NCBI GenBank assembly: GCA_965267485.1
Contig: OZ254080.1
Location: 1,240,001-1,304,000, forward strand
DNA: 64,000 nt
From: JANQJA01 sp965267485
GTDB taxonomy: Bacteria > Pseudomonadota > Gammaproteobacteria > Pseudomonadales > Azotimanducaceae
Direction: 5' to 3'
The notes beneath the pieces were generated by a model. That model searched no databases. It saw only the letters and a program-made list of their open reading frames with translations, and had not been told where the DNA came from. This document shows, piece by piece, positions 36,685 through 45,670 of this stretch; position 1 is the first letter of the stretch; each line of letters begins with the position of its first letter. The translations under genes were made by a program, and so were the position numbers.

Positions 36685-39525
36685 TTAGCGCAGGTTCCAG
36701 GTCAGCTCCACCCCGTAGAGGCGGGGCTCGGTCACCTGTGCCGTGCGGCGGTAACCCTCGTCGCCACCATAACGCTGGATCTGGCGGATGCCGATCTCAT
36801 CGGTCACGTTGTTGACGAAAGCCGAGACAATCAGCGTCTCGTCGGTGTTCGTCCAGCTCGCGCGGAGGTCGAGTCGATCGTAGGCCGGCGCCTTGTCGAG
36901 TTCGGTCTGGAACTGCGAGAAGTACACATCGTCAATCCAGCTCCAGCTCGCGAGCAGGTCGACGTTGCCCGAGTTCAGCGGAATCCGGTAGGAACCCCAC
37001 AGGCTTGCCTTGTTTTCGGGCACCTGCAGCAGGCTGTTGCCCTTGATATCGCGGGCACGCTGCTGCTCTTCAGCCGCGCCGGTATAGAGATCACCCGGTG
37101 TCGTCGGGTCAGAACCGTCAACCGTGAAGAACGACTCGGTGTACTCACTGTCCGTGAACGAGTAGTTACCGCCGAGCGTCAGGTGGTCAGTCGCGAGCCA
37201 TGTACCTTCAACCTCGAAGCCCGCGACTTCCGCGCCGGGTGCGGTGTTGACCGACGTCGTCGAGTCGGAGACCGCACAGGCACTCTGGAATCCGCCTGGC
37301 GGTGGTGTGGTCGGGCAGGCTTCAACCGTATAGGTGTGAATGCTGCTGTAGTCGTACAGGTAAACCGACGCGTTGAGCTGGAGCGTATTGGCGAGGAACT
37401 GGCCCTTCATGCCGAGTTCCCATGCAATCAGTTCCTCGGGCTCGTATTCCGGCGTCTGGCTGAAGAAGGCGAGGTTGAATCCGCCCGAGCGATAGCCACT
37501 GGTGACGTTGCCGTAGAACATCATGTTGTCGGTGATGTCGTAGTCGAGGTTCGCGCGGTAGGTTGTCTTCCGGTCAACCCGTTCGACTTCGCGGAACAGA
37601 CCGAAGCTGATCGGAACGCCGCTCTTCCAGGGCTCGATGAGGCCTGTCGGTTGCAGCATGTTCGGGTCGATCGCGCCGCGAACGATATTGGCGAGATAGA
37701 GCGGGATCCCGACGGCGTCGAGCACCGCGCTGGACTCAGCGTATCGTGCGAGGTCTTCAGAGCCGGTCACATCATCCTCGGCCCAGCGTACGCCGAGCGT
37801 CAGGGTCAGCTTGTCGGTCATGTTCCACACGCCTTGCGTGTAGACAGCCATGGCCTCGCGCTTGGTCTGGTTGAGGGCATGAAGGTCCGATGCCGGTGTG
37901 ACAGGACCATGCGGGATCTCGCCCAGCGTGTCGTTACCCAGCCAGGAGCCGGTAACCAACGTCGACGTACCAACCGCGGCATCTGCCGCGCGCGCTGCTT
38001 CACGTGCACTGTTGACGGTCAGCGGCGTCGCGCCGGCGAGGAACGTCAGCGACGGATCGCCCGGTACTGCACCTGGCGCAACGGCAGCGAGAATGCTGTC
38101 GAGCGAGTAGGCGGGGTCGTCGATATTGAACTGACGCGTCGACGAGTAGAAGTCGTAGCGCTGATCGATGACCGAGTCATAGAAGAAGATACCCGAGGTG
38201 AATGTCAGGTCCTGCCCGACATCCCAGAAGAGCTGAAGCTCATGGGAGACGTAATCGGCTTCGTGGTTCACATAGAACTGTCGATCGTGGACGAGGCTCG
38301 CAAAGTTGTCATCGTCGGTCGTGCGCTCGTAGAGCAGATCGTTGTAACCGAACAGGTAGACGAACGTCATGCGGTCGTTGATGTCCCAGGTGAACTCGAG
38401 CTGGGTTCCCTGCTGGTCGAACGTCTCGTTGTTCAGGCCGTTGGTATGGGAGCACAGATCGTCGCCCTTGATGTTTTCACGATCGAGGAACAGGCACTCC
38501 GTCGGATCATAGGTAATCGACTGGCCGATATTCTGCAGGTACGGCGTGCTGTCGACACCAACCCGATCACGCTGCGCCAGAATTGTCGCGCCGGTTGTCG
38601 GGTTCGTATAAGTATAGGTCGGATGGTTCGGGTCGATGTTGCGCATGTCGAAGTCCGACTGTGTCGGATCGGCCTGCGTCGGATCAATGCGCCTCAATCC
38701 GTTCGTGACCGAGAAGTTGTTACGCGTCTCGGGTGTCGGGAATTCGCCGGTCAGGTTGATGATACCTGCACCGTTGGCAGCCCCCATCACGCGGTCAACG
38801 CGGGCGACGTTCTGGCGGATGTTCAGGTTCATGTTGTCGCTGATATTCCACTCGAGCTGCAGCGTCACATTGTCCTCGTTACCGCTGTCGAGGTCGGGGC
38901 CGAGGCCGCTCGCTTCGCGAATCCAGCCGTCGTGATTTCGCGCCGAGCCGGTCAGGCGGAAGTTCAGCGTGTCACGGATAATCGGGCCGGAGACCATGCC
39001 GTACCAGTCGTTGGTGCCGTAGTCGCCGACGATACCCTTGAACGACGCTTCGAACTCGGGCGAGGGGCGCTTGTAGATGAAGTTCATGGCGCCACCGACA
39101 GCGTTCCGGCCGTACAGCGTTCCCTGCGGGCCACGGAGGATCTCGATGCGGTCGATATCCCACAGCGAACCAATCGTCGCGGTATACAGGTCTTCGGAGT
39201 AGATGCCGTTCATGTAGGTTGCAACGCCCGGGTCGCCGCCCAGGTTGCGGAAGTTACGGCCAACACCCCGCACCGCAGAGTCGTAGGGCTGAATGGTGGT
39301 TGCAGGAACGAGGTTCTGCAGGTCGGACTGGTTGCGGATACCGAACTGGTCCAGCGATTCCGCCGTGAACGCCGTAATCGAAATGGACGTGTCCTGTATG
39401 GAGGCTTCCTGCCGTTCAGCGGTCACCGTGACCTCTTCGAGCTTTCTGCGACCGGTTTCCTCAGCGATCGACCCGACCGCAAAGGCGATCAGCGTCACGC
39501 CCATGGTGGCTTTCTTTAGTAGCAT
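36685..39525 (-). CDS. TonB-dependent outer-membrane receptor, array member 2
   Basis: 946 residues from ATG 39525, with GAGGG upstream. Signal peptide VTLIAFAVGSIAEE is followed by LEEVTVTAERQEASIQDTSI. The plug is nearly identical to that of receptor 1 (FGIRNQSDLQNLVPATTIQP, then NFRNLGGDPGVATYMNGIYS), and the barrel ends similarly in YRRTAQVTEPRLYGVELTW. The two barrels differ clearly in their loops, so the duplication is old. A hairpin follows the stop. Only about 63 bp lie between the terminator of the upstream receptor and this start, so any own promoter must be compact. Substrate unknown. Confidence 0.94.
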   Translation of the reverse strand: MLLKKATMGVTLIAFAVGSIAEETGRRKLEEVTVTAERQEASIQDTSISITAFTAESLDQFGIRNQSDLQNLVPATTIQPYDSAVRGVGRNFRNLGGDPGVATYMNGIYSEDLYTATIGSLWDIDRIEILRGPQGTLYGRNAVGGAMNFIYKRPSPEFEASFKGIVGDYGTNDWYGMVSGPIIRDTLNFRLTGSARNHDGWIREASGLGPDLDSGNEDNVTLQLEWNISDNMNLNIRQNVARVDRVMGAANGAGIINLTGEFPTPETRNNFSVTNGLRRIDPTQADPTQSDFDMRNIDPNHPTYTYTNPTTGATILAQRDRVGVDSTPYLQNIGQSITYDPTECLFLDRENIKGDDLCSHTNGLNNETFDQQGTQLEFTWDINDRMTFVYLFGYNDLLYERTTDDDNFASLVHDRQFYVNHEADYVSHELQLFWDVGQDLTFTSGIFFYDSVIDQRYDFYSSTRQFNIDDPAYSLDSILAAVAPGAVPGDPSLTFLAGATPLTVNSAREAARAADAAVGTSTLVTGSWLGNDTLGEIPHGPVTPASDLHALNQTKREAMAVYTQGVWNMTDKLTLTLGVRWAEDDVTGSEDLARYAESSAVLDAVGIPLYLANIVRGAIDPNMLQPTGLIEPWKSGVPISFGLFREVERVDRKTTYRANLDYDITDNMMFYGNVTSGYRSGGFNLAFFSQTPEYEPEELIAWELGMKGQFLANTLQLNASVYLYDYSSIHTYTVEACPTTPPPGGFQSACAVSDSTTSVNTAPGAEVAGFEVEGTWLATDHLTLGGNYSFTDSEYTESFFTVDGSDPTTPGDLYTGAAEEQQRARDIKGNSLLQVPENKASLWGSYRIPLNSGNVDLLASWSWIDDVYFSQFQTELDKAPAYDRLDLRASWTNTDETLIVSAFVNNVTDEIGIRQIQRYGGDEGYRRTAQVTEPRLYGVELTWNLR

Positions 39526-39588
39526 GGTTTTTCCCTCTTTAATTTCCGCTGGGGCAGTGCGTATCGCGCCCTTCGCGGATTACAAACA

Positions 39589-39614
39589 AAAAGGGACCCC
39601 GGAGGGTCCCTTTT
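39589..39614 (-). terminator. Rho-independent terminator of receptor 3
   Basis: Stem AAAAGGGACCC with GGGTCCCTTTT around a CGGA loop, followed by T residues on the minus strand, about 28 bp after the stop of the receptor at 39642-42623. Confidence 0.9.
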
Positions 39615-39641
39615 GGCTCAAAACATACGACATGCCCGCGC

Positions 39642-42623
39642 TTAGTAAGCGCCAAAGCGATATCGGAACTCGACACCACCGAGGCGCGGCAGGGTCGGCA
39701 CAACACTATGGAGATAGTTCTGCGCTTCACCTTCTTCATCCATGTTGCGGATGCCGATTTCGTTGGTGATGTTGTTGACGAAGCCTGAGATTTCCAGGCG
39801 TCCGTCCAGCGACGTCCACGTGACGCGCGTATCGATTCGCGACCAGGCCTCAGCCGTCTCCAGCGGAGAGTCTGTCAGCCCGAAGCTGATCTCGTCGGTC
39901 CACGAAACGCTGGTCAGCCAGTCGATGGTGCCGCTTGCAATTTCCCAGCGATGGCTGGCGTAAGCCGCCCACTTGATCTCCGGGATACGCTGCAGGACGC
40001 GGCCGTTCGTCGTGTTCAGACGCTCGGTCGGCGCGTACAGGCTTTCGGGCGCTGCCGGATTGTTGACGTCGATAATGCCCGCAACGCCGGTTTCAGGATC
40101 AACCAGCTCGTCGGTGTAGGTCGCGTCGGTATAGCTGAAGTTGCCGCCGATCGTGAGCGAATCCGTCGGCAACCAGAGCGCCTCGACCTCGAGACCCTGG
40201 TTGACGGCTTCCGGATGGCCGCGAACAACCGTCGACGGGCCGAGGAAGCTGTTGCCGTTGAACTGCAGGTGCACGTTCTCGTACGTGTAGTGGTACAGGC
40301 TCGCGTTGAGCTGCAGCGTACCGTCCAGCATCTGGCCCTTGTAGCCGAGTTCGTAGGCAAGAATCTCCTCCGGATCGTACGTCGGCGTGGCCGAGAAGTA
40401 GCCGAGGTTGAAGCCGCCTGCGCGATAGCCGGTGGTTGCCGACAGGTAGACGAGCGTGTTGCCGTCCGGCGTCCAGTCAACGTTCACACGCCAGGTGACC
40501 TCGTCGAACTTGTTGACGACCGCACGGTAGATCGACTGGCTGAACGGAATGCCACGGAAGCGAATCGGCACCGCATCGGTGGGCGTGCCATCGGGATTCA
40601 GTGCGCCGGTTGCCACGTTGAACGCGAACAGGTTTTCAGGCGTCAGCGCTTCTTCACGGTACAGGTAGAGGTTCTCGAAGCCCTGCTTGTCGTCCTCTGC
40701 CCAACGTACGCCAAGGGTCAGCGCCCAGAGGTCGTTGATCTGCCATTCACCCTGAGCGTAGACGGCTTTTGCTTTCGTCGAGTTCTCGGTGTTCCAGATG
40801 AAGCTGGTGCCGTCGCTCGCCGGGCCGCTCGGCGTGTTGCCGAGGCCGGATGCCGCGACGTCGCCGTCCCACGGACCTTCGAGGAAGCACACGGAGGTCA
40901 CCGACGGATCGCTGAAGGCGGCGGTGCCGTTGGCGCCCACGATGTCAGGTACGGCAGTATCGTTGAGCGTCGGATTGATCGGATTGCCCTGGCATGCATT
41001 GCGTGCCGAGGCCCAGCCAACCTGGTTCAGCGACAGCGGCACGACCGGGTCGGTGCCAAGCGCAGCGGTATCCGTGCCATAGATGGCGCGAGCCGTCTGC
41101 CATTCGAAGTAATGGCTGCCGGCGACCGGGCTGTTGGCGATGGCTGCCGCGCCATAGCTGGCAGGCGAGTTGAATCGCTCAAGGCCGGTTGACCAGAAGT
41201 CGAGACGCTGATCGATCTGGTTTTCGTAGATGAACACACCTGTCGTCAGCGTGATGTCGTCGCCGATGTCGATGAACGCCTGCAGCTCGTGCTGGAAGTT
41301 TTCGTTCTCCTGGTTCGCATGGAACTGGATATCGAGCGGCGAGTTGCTGCTGCGATCGTCGTCCGTGATACGGGTGTACAGATAGTCGGTGTAAGCACCG
41401 ATGTACTTGATCTGCAGCCAGTCCGTCGCATCCCACGAAATGTTGAGGTAACCGGCCTGATGGTCGAAGCCTTCGTCGTTCAGACCGTTCGTCTCGGCAA
41501 CCAGATCGTCCTCACCGTCGAGTTCAGGCAGCTTGGTGCCGTCGCCGACGTAGGAGGCATTCGCCAGCTGATTGTCATGGCCATAGGCCCAGTTCGGTCG
41601 GGCGAACGGTGAGGCGACCGGGTCGACACCGGGCGTGACCCGCTGCGCGATGCGCGTGTTGCCACCGTAGTTGAACGTGAACGTCGGCTGGCCGCCGATC
41701 GTGCAGTTCGGGTTGGTGCGATCGAACAGGGTCGGACACAGCACGTTCGGATCGACCTGTCGGTAACCGAAGACCCGTGCTGTCGTGTTCCGCTTGAGGC
41801 CCGTGTATTCGTCGACCATGCCGCCGGCCTCGCTCACGACGATGGTGCCTGCACCCTGTGCAGCTGCGATGACGCGACGATAGCTTCGCTCGTTGCCGCG
41901 GAGGTCGACGGTGATGGTATCGGTCGGCGTCCAGCGCAATGCAAGGGCGTAGTTTTCATCACCATACCCGTCGAGATCAGGACCGCCGCCCAGATCCTCG
42001 ATGGTGCCTTCGCGTTCCCGGTGCACGCCGGTGAAGCGTGCGGCGAGCACGTCCTCGACGATGGGGAAGTTCAGGAACCCGTAGAGTTCTGCGGTGCCAC
42101 GGCTGCCGGAGACCGCGCGAATCTCGCCCGAGTATTCCTGTGCCGGTTTTGCCGTGTGAAAGTTCACCGCGCCGCCGACGCCGTTACGACCGTAAAGCGT
42201 CCCCTGCGGTCCGCGCAGGACCTCGATGCGATCGATGTCATAAAGCCCGCCTTCTGTGGAGGCCATACCGAAGTCCTCGGAGTAGGCGCCGTTGAAGTAG
42301 GTTGCGACCCCGGGGTCACCGCCAAGTGCACGGAACACACGGCCAACGCCCCGAATCGAGATGTCGTACGGTTGAATCGTGGTGGCGGGGATGTAGTTCT
42401 GGAGGTCTTCCTGGTTTCGAAGACCGAAGTCCTCGATCATTTCGTCATTGAACGCGGTGATCGAGATGGCCGTGTCCTGAACTGTCGACTCACGCCTTTC
42501 GGCAGTGACCGTGACTTCTTCGATACGGCGGCGTTCACCTTCTTCAGCCATGGCGGCTGGAGGGGCGAGCATTGCGGCTGCACAAAACAGCGCGACACTG
42601 CGACCCGGGTTGCGGATAGCCAT
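39642..42623 (-). CDS. TonB-dependent outer-membrane receptor, array member 3 (first transcribed)
   Basis: 993 residues from ATG 42623, with a GGGGGG site. Signal peptide SVALFCAAAMLAPPAAMAEE, then IEEVTVTAERRESTVQDTAI. The plug has the same frame as the other two (FGLRNQEDLQNYIPATTIQP, RALGGDPGVATYFNGAYSED, LRGPQGTLYGRNGVGGAVNF) but is more diverged, and the barrel is longer with extra loops. The end, LGGVEFRYRFGAY, is a standard barrel terminus. As it lies furthest upstream it may have the main promoter of the array, although its own terminator at 39589-39614 should separate it. Substrate unknown. Confidence 0.94.
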   Translation of the reverse strand: MAIRNPGRSVALFCAAAMLAPPAAMAEEGERRRIEEVTVTAERRESTVQDTAISITAFNDEMIEDFGLRNQEDLQNYIPATTIQPYDISIRGVGRVFRALGGDPGVATYFNGAYSEDFGMASTEGGLYDIDRIEVLRGPQGTLYGRNGVGGAVNFHTAKPAQEYSGEIRAVSGSRGTAELYGFLNFPIVEDVLAARFTGVHREREGTIEDLGGGPDLDGYGDENYALALRWTPTDTITVDLRGNERSYRRVIAAAQGAGTIVVSEAGGMVDEYTGLKRNTTARVFGYRQVDPNVLCPTLFDRTNPNCTIGGQPTFTFNYGGNTRIAQRVTPGVDPVASPFARPNWAYGHDNQLANASYVGDGTKLPELDGEDDLVAETNGLNDEGFDHQAGYLNISWDATDWLQIKYIGAYTDYLYTRITDDDRSSNSPLDIQFHANQENENFQHELQAFIDIGDDITLTTGVFIYENQIDQRLDFWSTGLERFNSPASYGAAAIANSPVAGSHYFEWQTARAIYGTDTAALGTDPVVPLSLNQVGWASARNACQGNPINPTLNDTAVPDIVGANGTAAFSDPSVTSVCFLEGPWDGDVAASGLGNTPSGPASDGTSFIWNTENSTKAKAVYAQGEWQINDLWALTLGVRWAEDDKQGFENLYLYREEALTPENLFAFNVATGALNPDGTPTDAVPIRFRGIPFSQSIYRAVVNKFDEVTWRVNVDWTPDGNTLVYLSATTGYRAGGFNLGYFSATPTYDPEEILAYELGYKGQMLDGTLQLNASLYHYTYENVHLQFNGNSFLGPSTVVRGHPEAVNQGLEVEALWLPTDSLTIGGNFSYTDATYTDELVDPETGVAGIIDVNNPAAPESLYAPTERLNTTNGRVLQRIPEIKWAAYASHRWEIASGTIDWLTSVSWTDEISFGLTDSPLETAEAWSRIDTRVTWTSLDGRLEISGFVNNITNEIGIRNMDEEGEAQNYLHSVVPTLPRLGGVEFRYRFGAY

Positions 42624-42902
42624 GTTATCCCCCCTAATTGTAGAGCGTTGCTATTTATCGTTTTACTTGCCGCGCGGGTTCTTACCGCTCTCCCGCTTTT
42701 TGCGCGGCGTGAAGCAACCATAGGCGCAAATGATGGGGATGTAGATGATCAAGTTATATCCTTAAGCCCCGCTTGACGGGGCGCGACAGAGGTGTTCCGC
42801 GCTGCAACAATTCACGTCGGAAATGATGACGCCGTCGAGAACTCGACGGGGGCATCTGTTACATTTTGGGCCGATGTGAATTCCTTGAGAGAAGTGCCTT
42901 TT

Positions 42903-44036
42903 GTGAGCCAGATTGACGCGAACGCCAGCGCGGCAAAATCCGGGGTTTCCGGTGCGCCGACACGACAGCGGATGTGGAACCGCTTCCTGCTCGTTGCGCT
43001 TGCGCTTCACGTACCTCTCTTCGTCTACCCGATTCTGAGGCTCGGCCAATGGCTGGAGGCGCCGTGGATGCTGACAGCGCTTGTGCTGGTGCCACTCACG
43101 GGCAGCCAGTTGTTCGTTCGCATGTACCTGCGTGGCCGAAGCGACAGCCTCGCGACATGGCTGCGTCGTGCGGCTGATTTCTGGCTCGGCCTCAGTCCAC
43201 TGCTGCTCATGGCGCTCATCGTTGCAGAGATTGTCGTGGCACTCTCATGGCTTGCCCCGTCTGACGCTGCGCTCCTGACGCTCGGTTTTACCATCGTCGC
43301 TGGCGGCGTCGGTTTCATCGTTGCGAGCCGCCCGATCGTGAAGACGATTCCGCTCGCATCGGACAAGCTGACGGCGCCACGCCGTTTCGTGCAGATCACC
43401 GATGTACATATAGGTTCACGGAGTTCGCGCTTCCTCGAGCAGATCGTGTTCGAGATCAATCGGGTCGAGCCGGATTTCGTTTGTATCACCGGCGACTTCA
43501 TCGACCAGACAGGCGTCGGCGAAGACAAACTCGTCTCGCTGCGGAGTATTGCCTGCCCGGTCTATTTCTCGATCGGTAATCACGAACGCTATGAGGATCT
43601 CGACGAAATCCTGGCGCGCCTCGAACGCCTCGGCGTGAATGTGCTGCGCAGCGCAAGCGTGTTGCACGACGCCGAGCTACAGGTCATCGGTATCGACGAC
43701 ATGGACGATCCCGGGCAGGTCGGGCGGGAACTGGCCAATATCGACATCGATACCGAAAGGTACATCGTGCTGCTCTATCATCGGCCTCGCGGCCTGGAGG
43801 ATGCCGCCGCTGCCGGTGTGGATCTCATGCTGTCGGGCCATACGCACAACGGGCAGATATTTCCGTTCAACCTGATCGTTCGCCGCGTGTTCGAGCACAT
43901 TGTCGGCATCTACCGTCACGGTAGTGCGACGCTTTATGTCTCCCAGGGCACAGGCACCTGGGGGCCGGTACTGCGTTTCGGAACGCGTGCCGAGATCACA
44001 CAGTTTTTGGTAACACCGTTTGAGGGAGAAACCTGA
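42903..44036 (+). CDS. Membrane-anchored metallophosphoesterase
   Basis: 377 residues from GTG 42903, which is preceded by GAGAG; ATG at 42792 and 42972 are alternatives. Four hydrophobic segments cover about residues 25-145 (FLLVALALHVPLFVYPI, ALVLVPLTGSQLF, LLLMALIVAEIVVALSW, LGFTIVAGGVGFIV). The C-terminal phosphoesterase domain carries the metal motifs DVHIGS, GDFID, GNHE and GHTHNGQ in the right order. This is the layout of YkuE/YaeI-like proteins, thought to hydrolyse membrane phospholipid or nucleotide phosphodiesters. The stop is 2 bp before the acyl-CoA dehydrogenase start, so they are probably co-transcribed. Confidence 0.9.
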   Translation: MSQIDANASAAKSGVSGAPTRQRMWNRFLLVALALHVPLFVYPILRLGQWLEAPWMLTALVLVPLTGSQLFVRMYLRGRSDSLATWLRRAADFWLGLSPLLLMALIVAEIVVALSWLAPSDAALLTLGFTIVAGGVGFIVASRPIVKTIPLASDKLTAPRRFVQITDVHIGSRSSRFLEQIVFEINRVEPDFVCITGDFIDQTGVGEDKLVSLRSIACPVYFSIGNHERYEDLDEILARLERLGVNVLRSASVLHDAELQVIGIDDMDDPGQVGRELANIDIDTERYIVLLYHRPRGLEDAAAAGVDLMLSGHTHNGQIFPFNLIVRRVFEHIVGIYRHGSATLYVSQGTGTWGPVLRFGTRAEITQFLVTPFEGET

Positions 44037-44038
44037 TC

Positions 44039-45229
44039 ATGTCGTTAGAAGCTTTTCGTGAAGAAACCCGGGCCTGGCTCGAAGAGAATTGCCCCGAGTC
44101 GATGCGTACGCCAATGCCGCCGGATGAAGTGCCGAACCCTGGACGTCGCGCGACGTTCAAGAATCCCGACACCAAGGTGTGGCTTGATCGTTGCGCCGAG
44201 AAGGGTTTCACGGTTCCTCACTGGCCGAAGGAATATGGTGGCGGCGGGCTGTCGATCGAAGAGAACCGGGTTCTTCAGGAGGAGATGCGCCGCATCAACG
44301 CGCGCACGCCGCTGTTCGGCGGCATGGGCACGAGCATGATCGGCCCGGCGCTGCTCGAGTTCGGCACCGAAGAGCAGAAGAAGGAACACATCACGAAAAT
44401 CTGTCGCGGCGAGATCTGGTGGTGCCAGGGCTACAGCGAGCCGAACGCGGGTTCGGACCTTGCAAGCCTGCGCACGAAGGCCGAACTCGATGGTGACGAG
44501 TATGTGATCAACGGCCAGAAGATCTGGACTTCCGGAGCCGACAACGCCGACTGGATCTACTGCCTTGTGCGAACAGATTTCGACTGTCCGAAGCACGAGG
44601 GGATCACGTTCATCCTGTTCGACATGAATCAGCCCGGCGTGACGGTCAAACCAATTCGTCTCATCAGCGGATATTCGCCGTTCTGCGAAACCTATTTCGA
44701 GGATGCCCGCGCGCTGCGCAAGAATGTCATCGGCGAGGTGAACAAGGGCTGGACTGTTGCCAAGCGGCTGCTGCAGTACGAGCGCACGTCAATCGGTGGC
44801 GGCATGGGCGGTGCGACCGGCGGCGCCCGCAAGTCACTCGGCGATTACGCGCGGGAGCGGCAGCCGATGGCCGGTGGCAAACTCGTCGACGACGATCTGC
44901 GTCAGGATATCGCGAAGCACACAATGAATGATCGCGCGTTTGGCCTGACAGTCCGTCGCAGCACTGAAGAATCGAAGTCGACCAAGGCGCCGACCTTCGC
45001 GTCATCGATGTTCAAGCTTTATGGTACCGAGCAGAACAAGAATCGCAGTGAGTTGCTGCTGCGCATTCTCGGCACGGACATGCTGGGCTGGGAAGGCGAG
45101 GGGTTTGATCAGCACGACCTCGATGCTTGTCGTGCGTGGCTGCGAACCAAGGCCAATTCGATCGAGGGCGGCACCAGTGAGGTTCAGCTCAACATCATTG
45201 CCAAGCGGGTGCTGGGGCTGCCGGACTAG
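44039..45229 (+). CDS. Acyl-CoA dehydrogenase family protein
   Basis: 396 residues. Typical segments are visible: WCQGYSEPNAGSDLASLRT, where the flavin-binding loop begins, NGQKIWTSGADNADWIYCL, and the C-terminal helix with SIEGGTSEVQLNIIAKRVLG. The glutamate of IEGGTSE is at the region that contains the catalytic base in many members. FAD oxidises acyl-CoA substrates at the alpha-beta position. Specific chain length or substrate cannot be told. Start ATG 44039 overlaps no gene but follows the phosphoesterase by 2 bp with GAGGGAG upstream. It fits the CoA-linked degradation theme elsewhere in the window. Confidence 0.94.
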   Translation: MSLEAFREETRAWLEENCPESMRTPMPPDEVPNPGRRATFKNPDTKVWLDRCAEKGFTVPHWPKEYGGGGLSIEENRVLQEEMRRINARTPLFGGMGTSMIGPALLEFGTEEQKKEHITKICRGEIWWCQGYSEPNAGSDLASLRTKAELDGDEYVINGQKIWTSGADNADWIYCLVRTDFDCPKHEGITFILFDMNQPGVTVKPIRLISGYSPFCETYFEDARALRKNVIGEVNKGWTVAKRLLQYERTSIGGGMGGATGGARKSLGDYARERQPMAGGKLVDDDLRQDIAKHTMNDRAFGLTVRRSTEESKSTKAPTFASSMFKLYGTEQNKNRSELLLRILGTDMLGWEGEGFDQHDLDACRAWLRTKANSIEGGTSEVQLNIIAKRVLGLPD

Positions 45230-45283
45230 GTCCTGCAGCGCGCGAATGCTTCAGCACGAGGAAGGGTCCGCCGCGGAGGGCCC

Positions 45284-45670
45284 TCAGGCGAGCAGCTTCG
45301 CGACGGTTTGCTTCCAGCGCTGGATATCGGTGTCGTCCGACTCGAACAGCAGAAAGCCGATGCGATAGGCGTCGGCATCCGGGTCGGGCCGGCGCCACTT
45401 CACTTCGGCGACGAGGAACATGGGGTCCTCGTCCGGCAAGTCGACGCAGAGGCGAAAGATACTCCCGGGCTCCATATCTTCGTCGAGGACGACCTGAAGG
45501 CCGTTCGCCGACAGGTCGAGTGAGTTGCACATGATCACATCGCCGCTGCCACTCTGGCTGCCGGCGATGATCTCGATAAAGATCGTCGCTTCGATCTCGA
45601 GTCGCGCTTCCGTCCGGCCCGACGTGGGGCGGCCGACTGCGGCCTGATTATTCTCCGGTGAGGTCGTCAT
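45284..45670 (-). CDS. PilZ domain-containing protein
   Basis: 128 residues. RTEARLEIEATIFIEIIAGS stands where a PilZ domain normally has its RXXXR motif, followed by NSLDLSANGLQVVLDED, the DXSXXG-type motif. The strands and short helix end in IGFLLFESDDTDIQRWKQT. PilZ domains bind cyclic di-GMP, though the N-terminal arginine motif here is not perfect (R-T-E-A-R), so binding should be regarded as likely but not certain. Its start overlaps the end of the DUF1631 gene by 23 bp, so translation is coupled and the two probably work together. Confidence 0.9.
   Translation of the reverse strand: MTTSPENNQAAVGRPTSGRTEARLEIEATIFIEIIAGSQSGSGDVIMCNSLDLSANGLQVVLDEDMEPGSIFRLCVDLPDEDPMFLVAEVKWRRPDPDADAYRIGFLLFESDDTDIQRWKQTVAKLLA

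Noticed and set aside
37183..39519. A 778-codon open frame on the plus strand antisense to receptor 2
   Set aside because: It lies wholly opposite a clear TonB receptor, has no recognisable domain and arises from high GC codon bias.
42766..42782. GCCCCG-CTTGA-CGGGGC hairpin as a terminator
   Set aside because: It lies between divergent genes, the stem is only six pairs and no T run follows on either strand.
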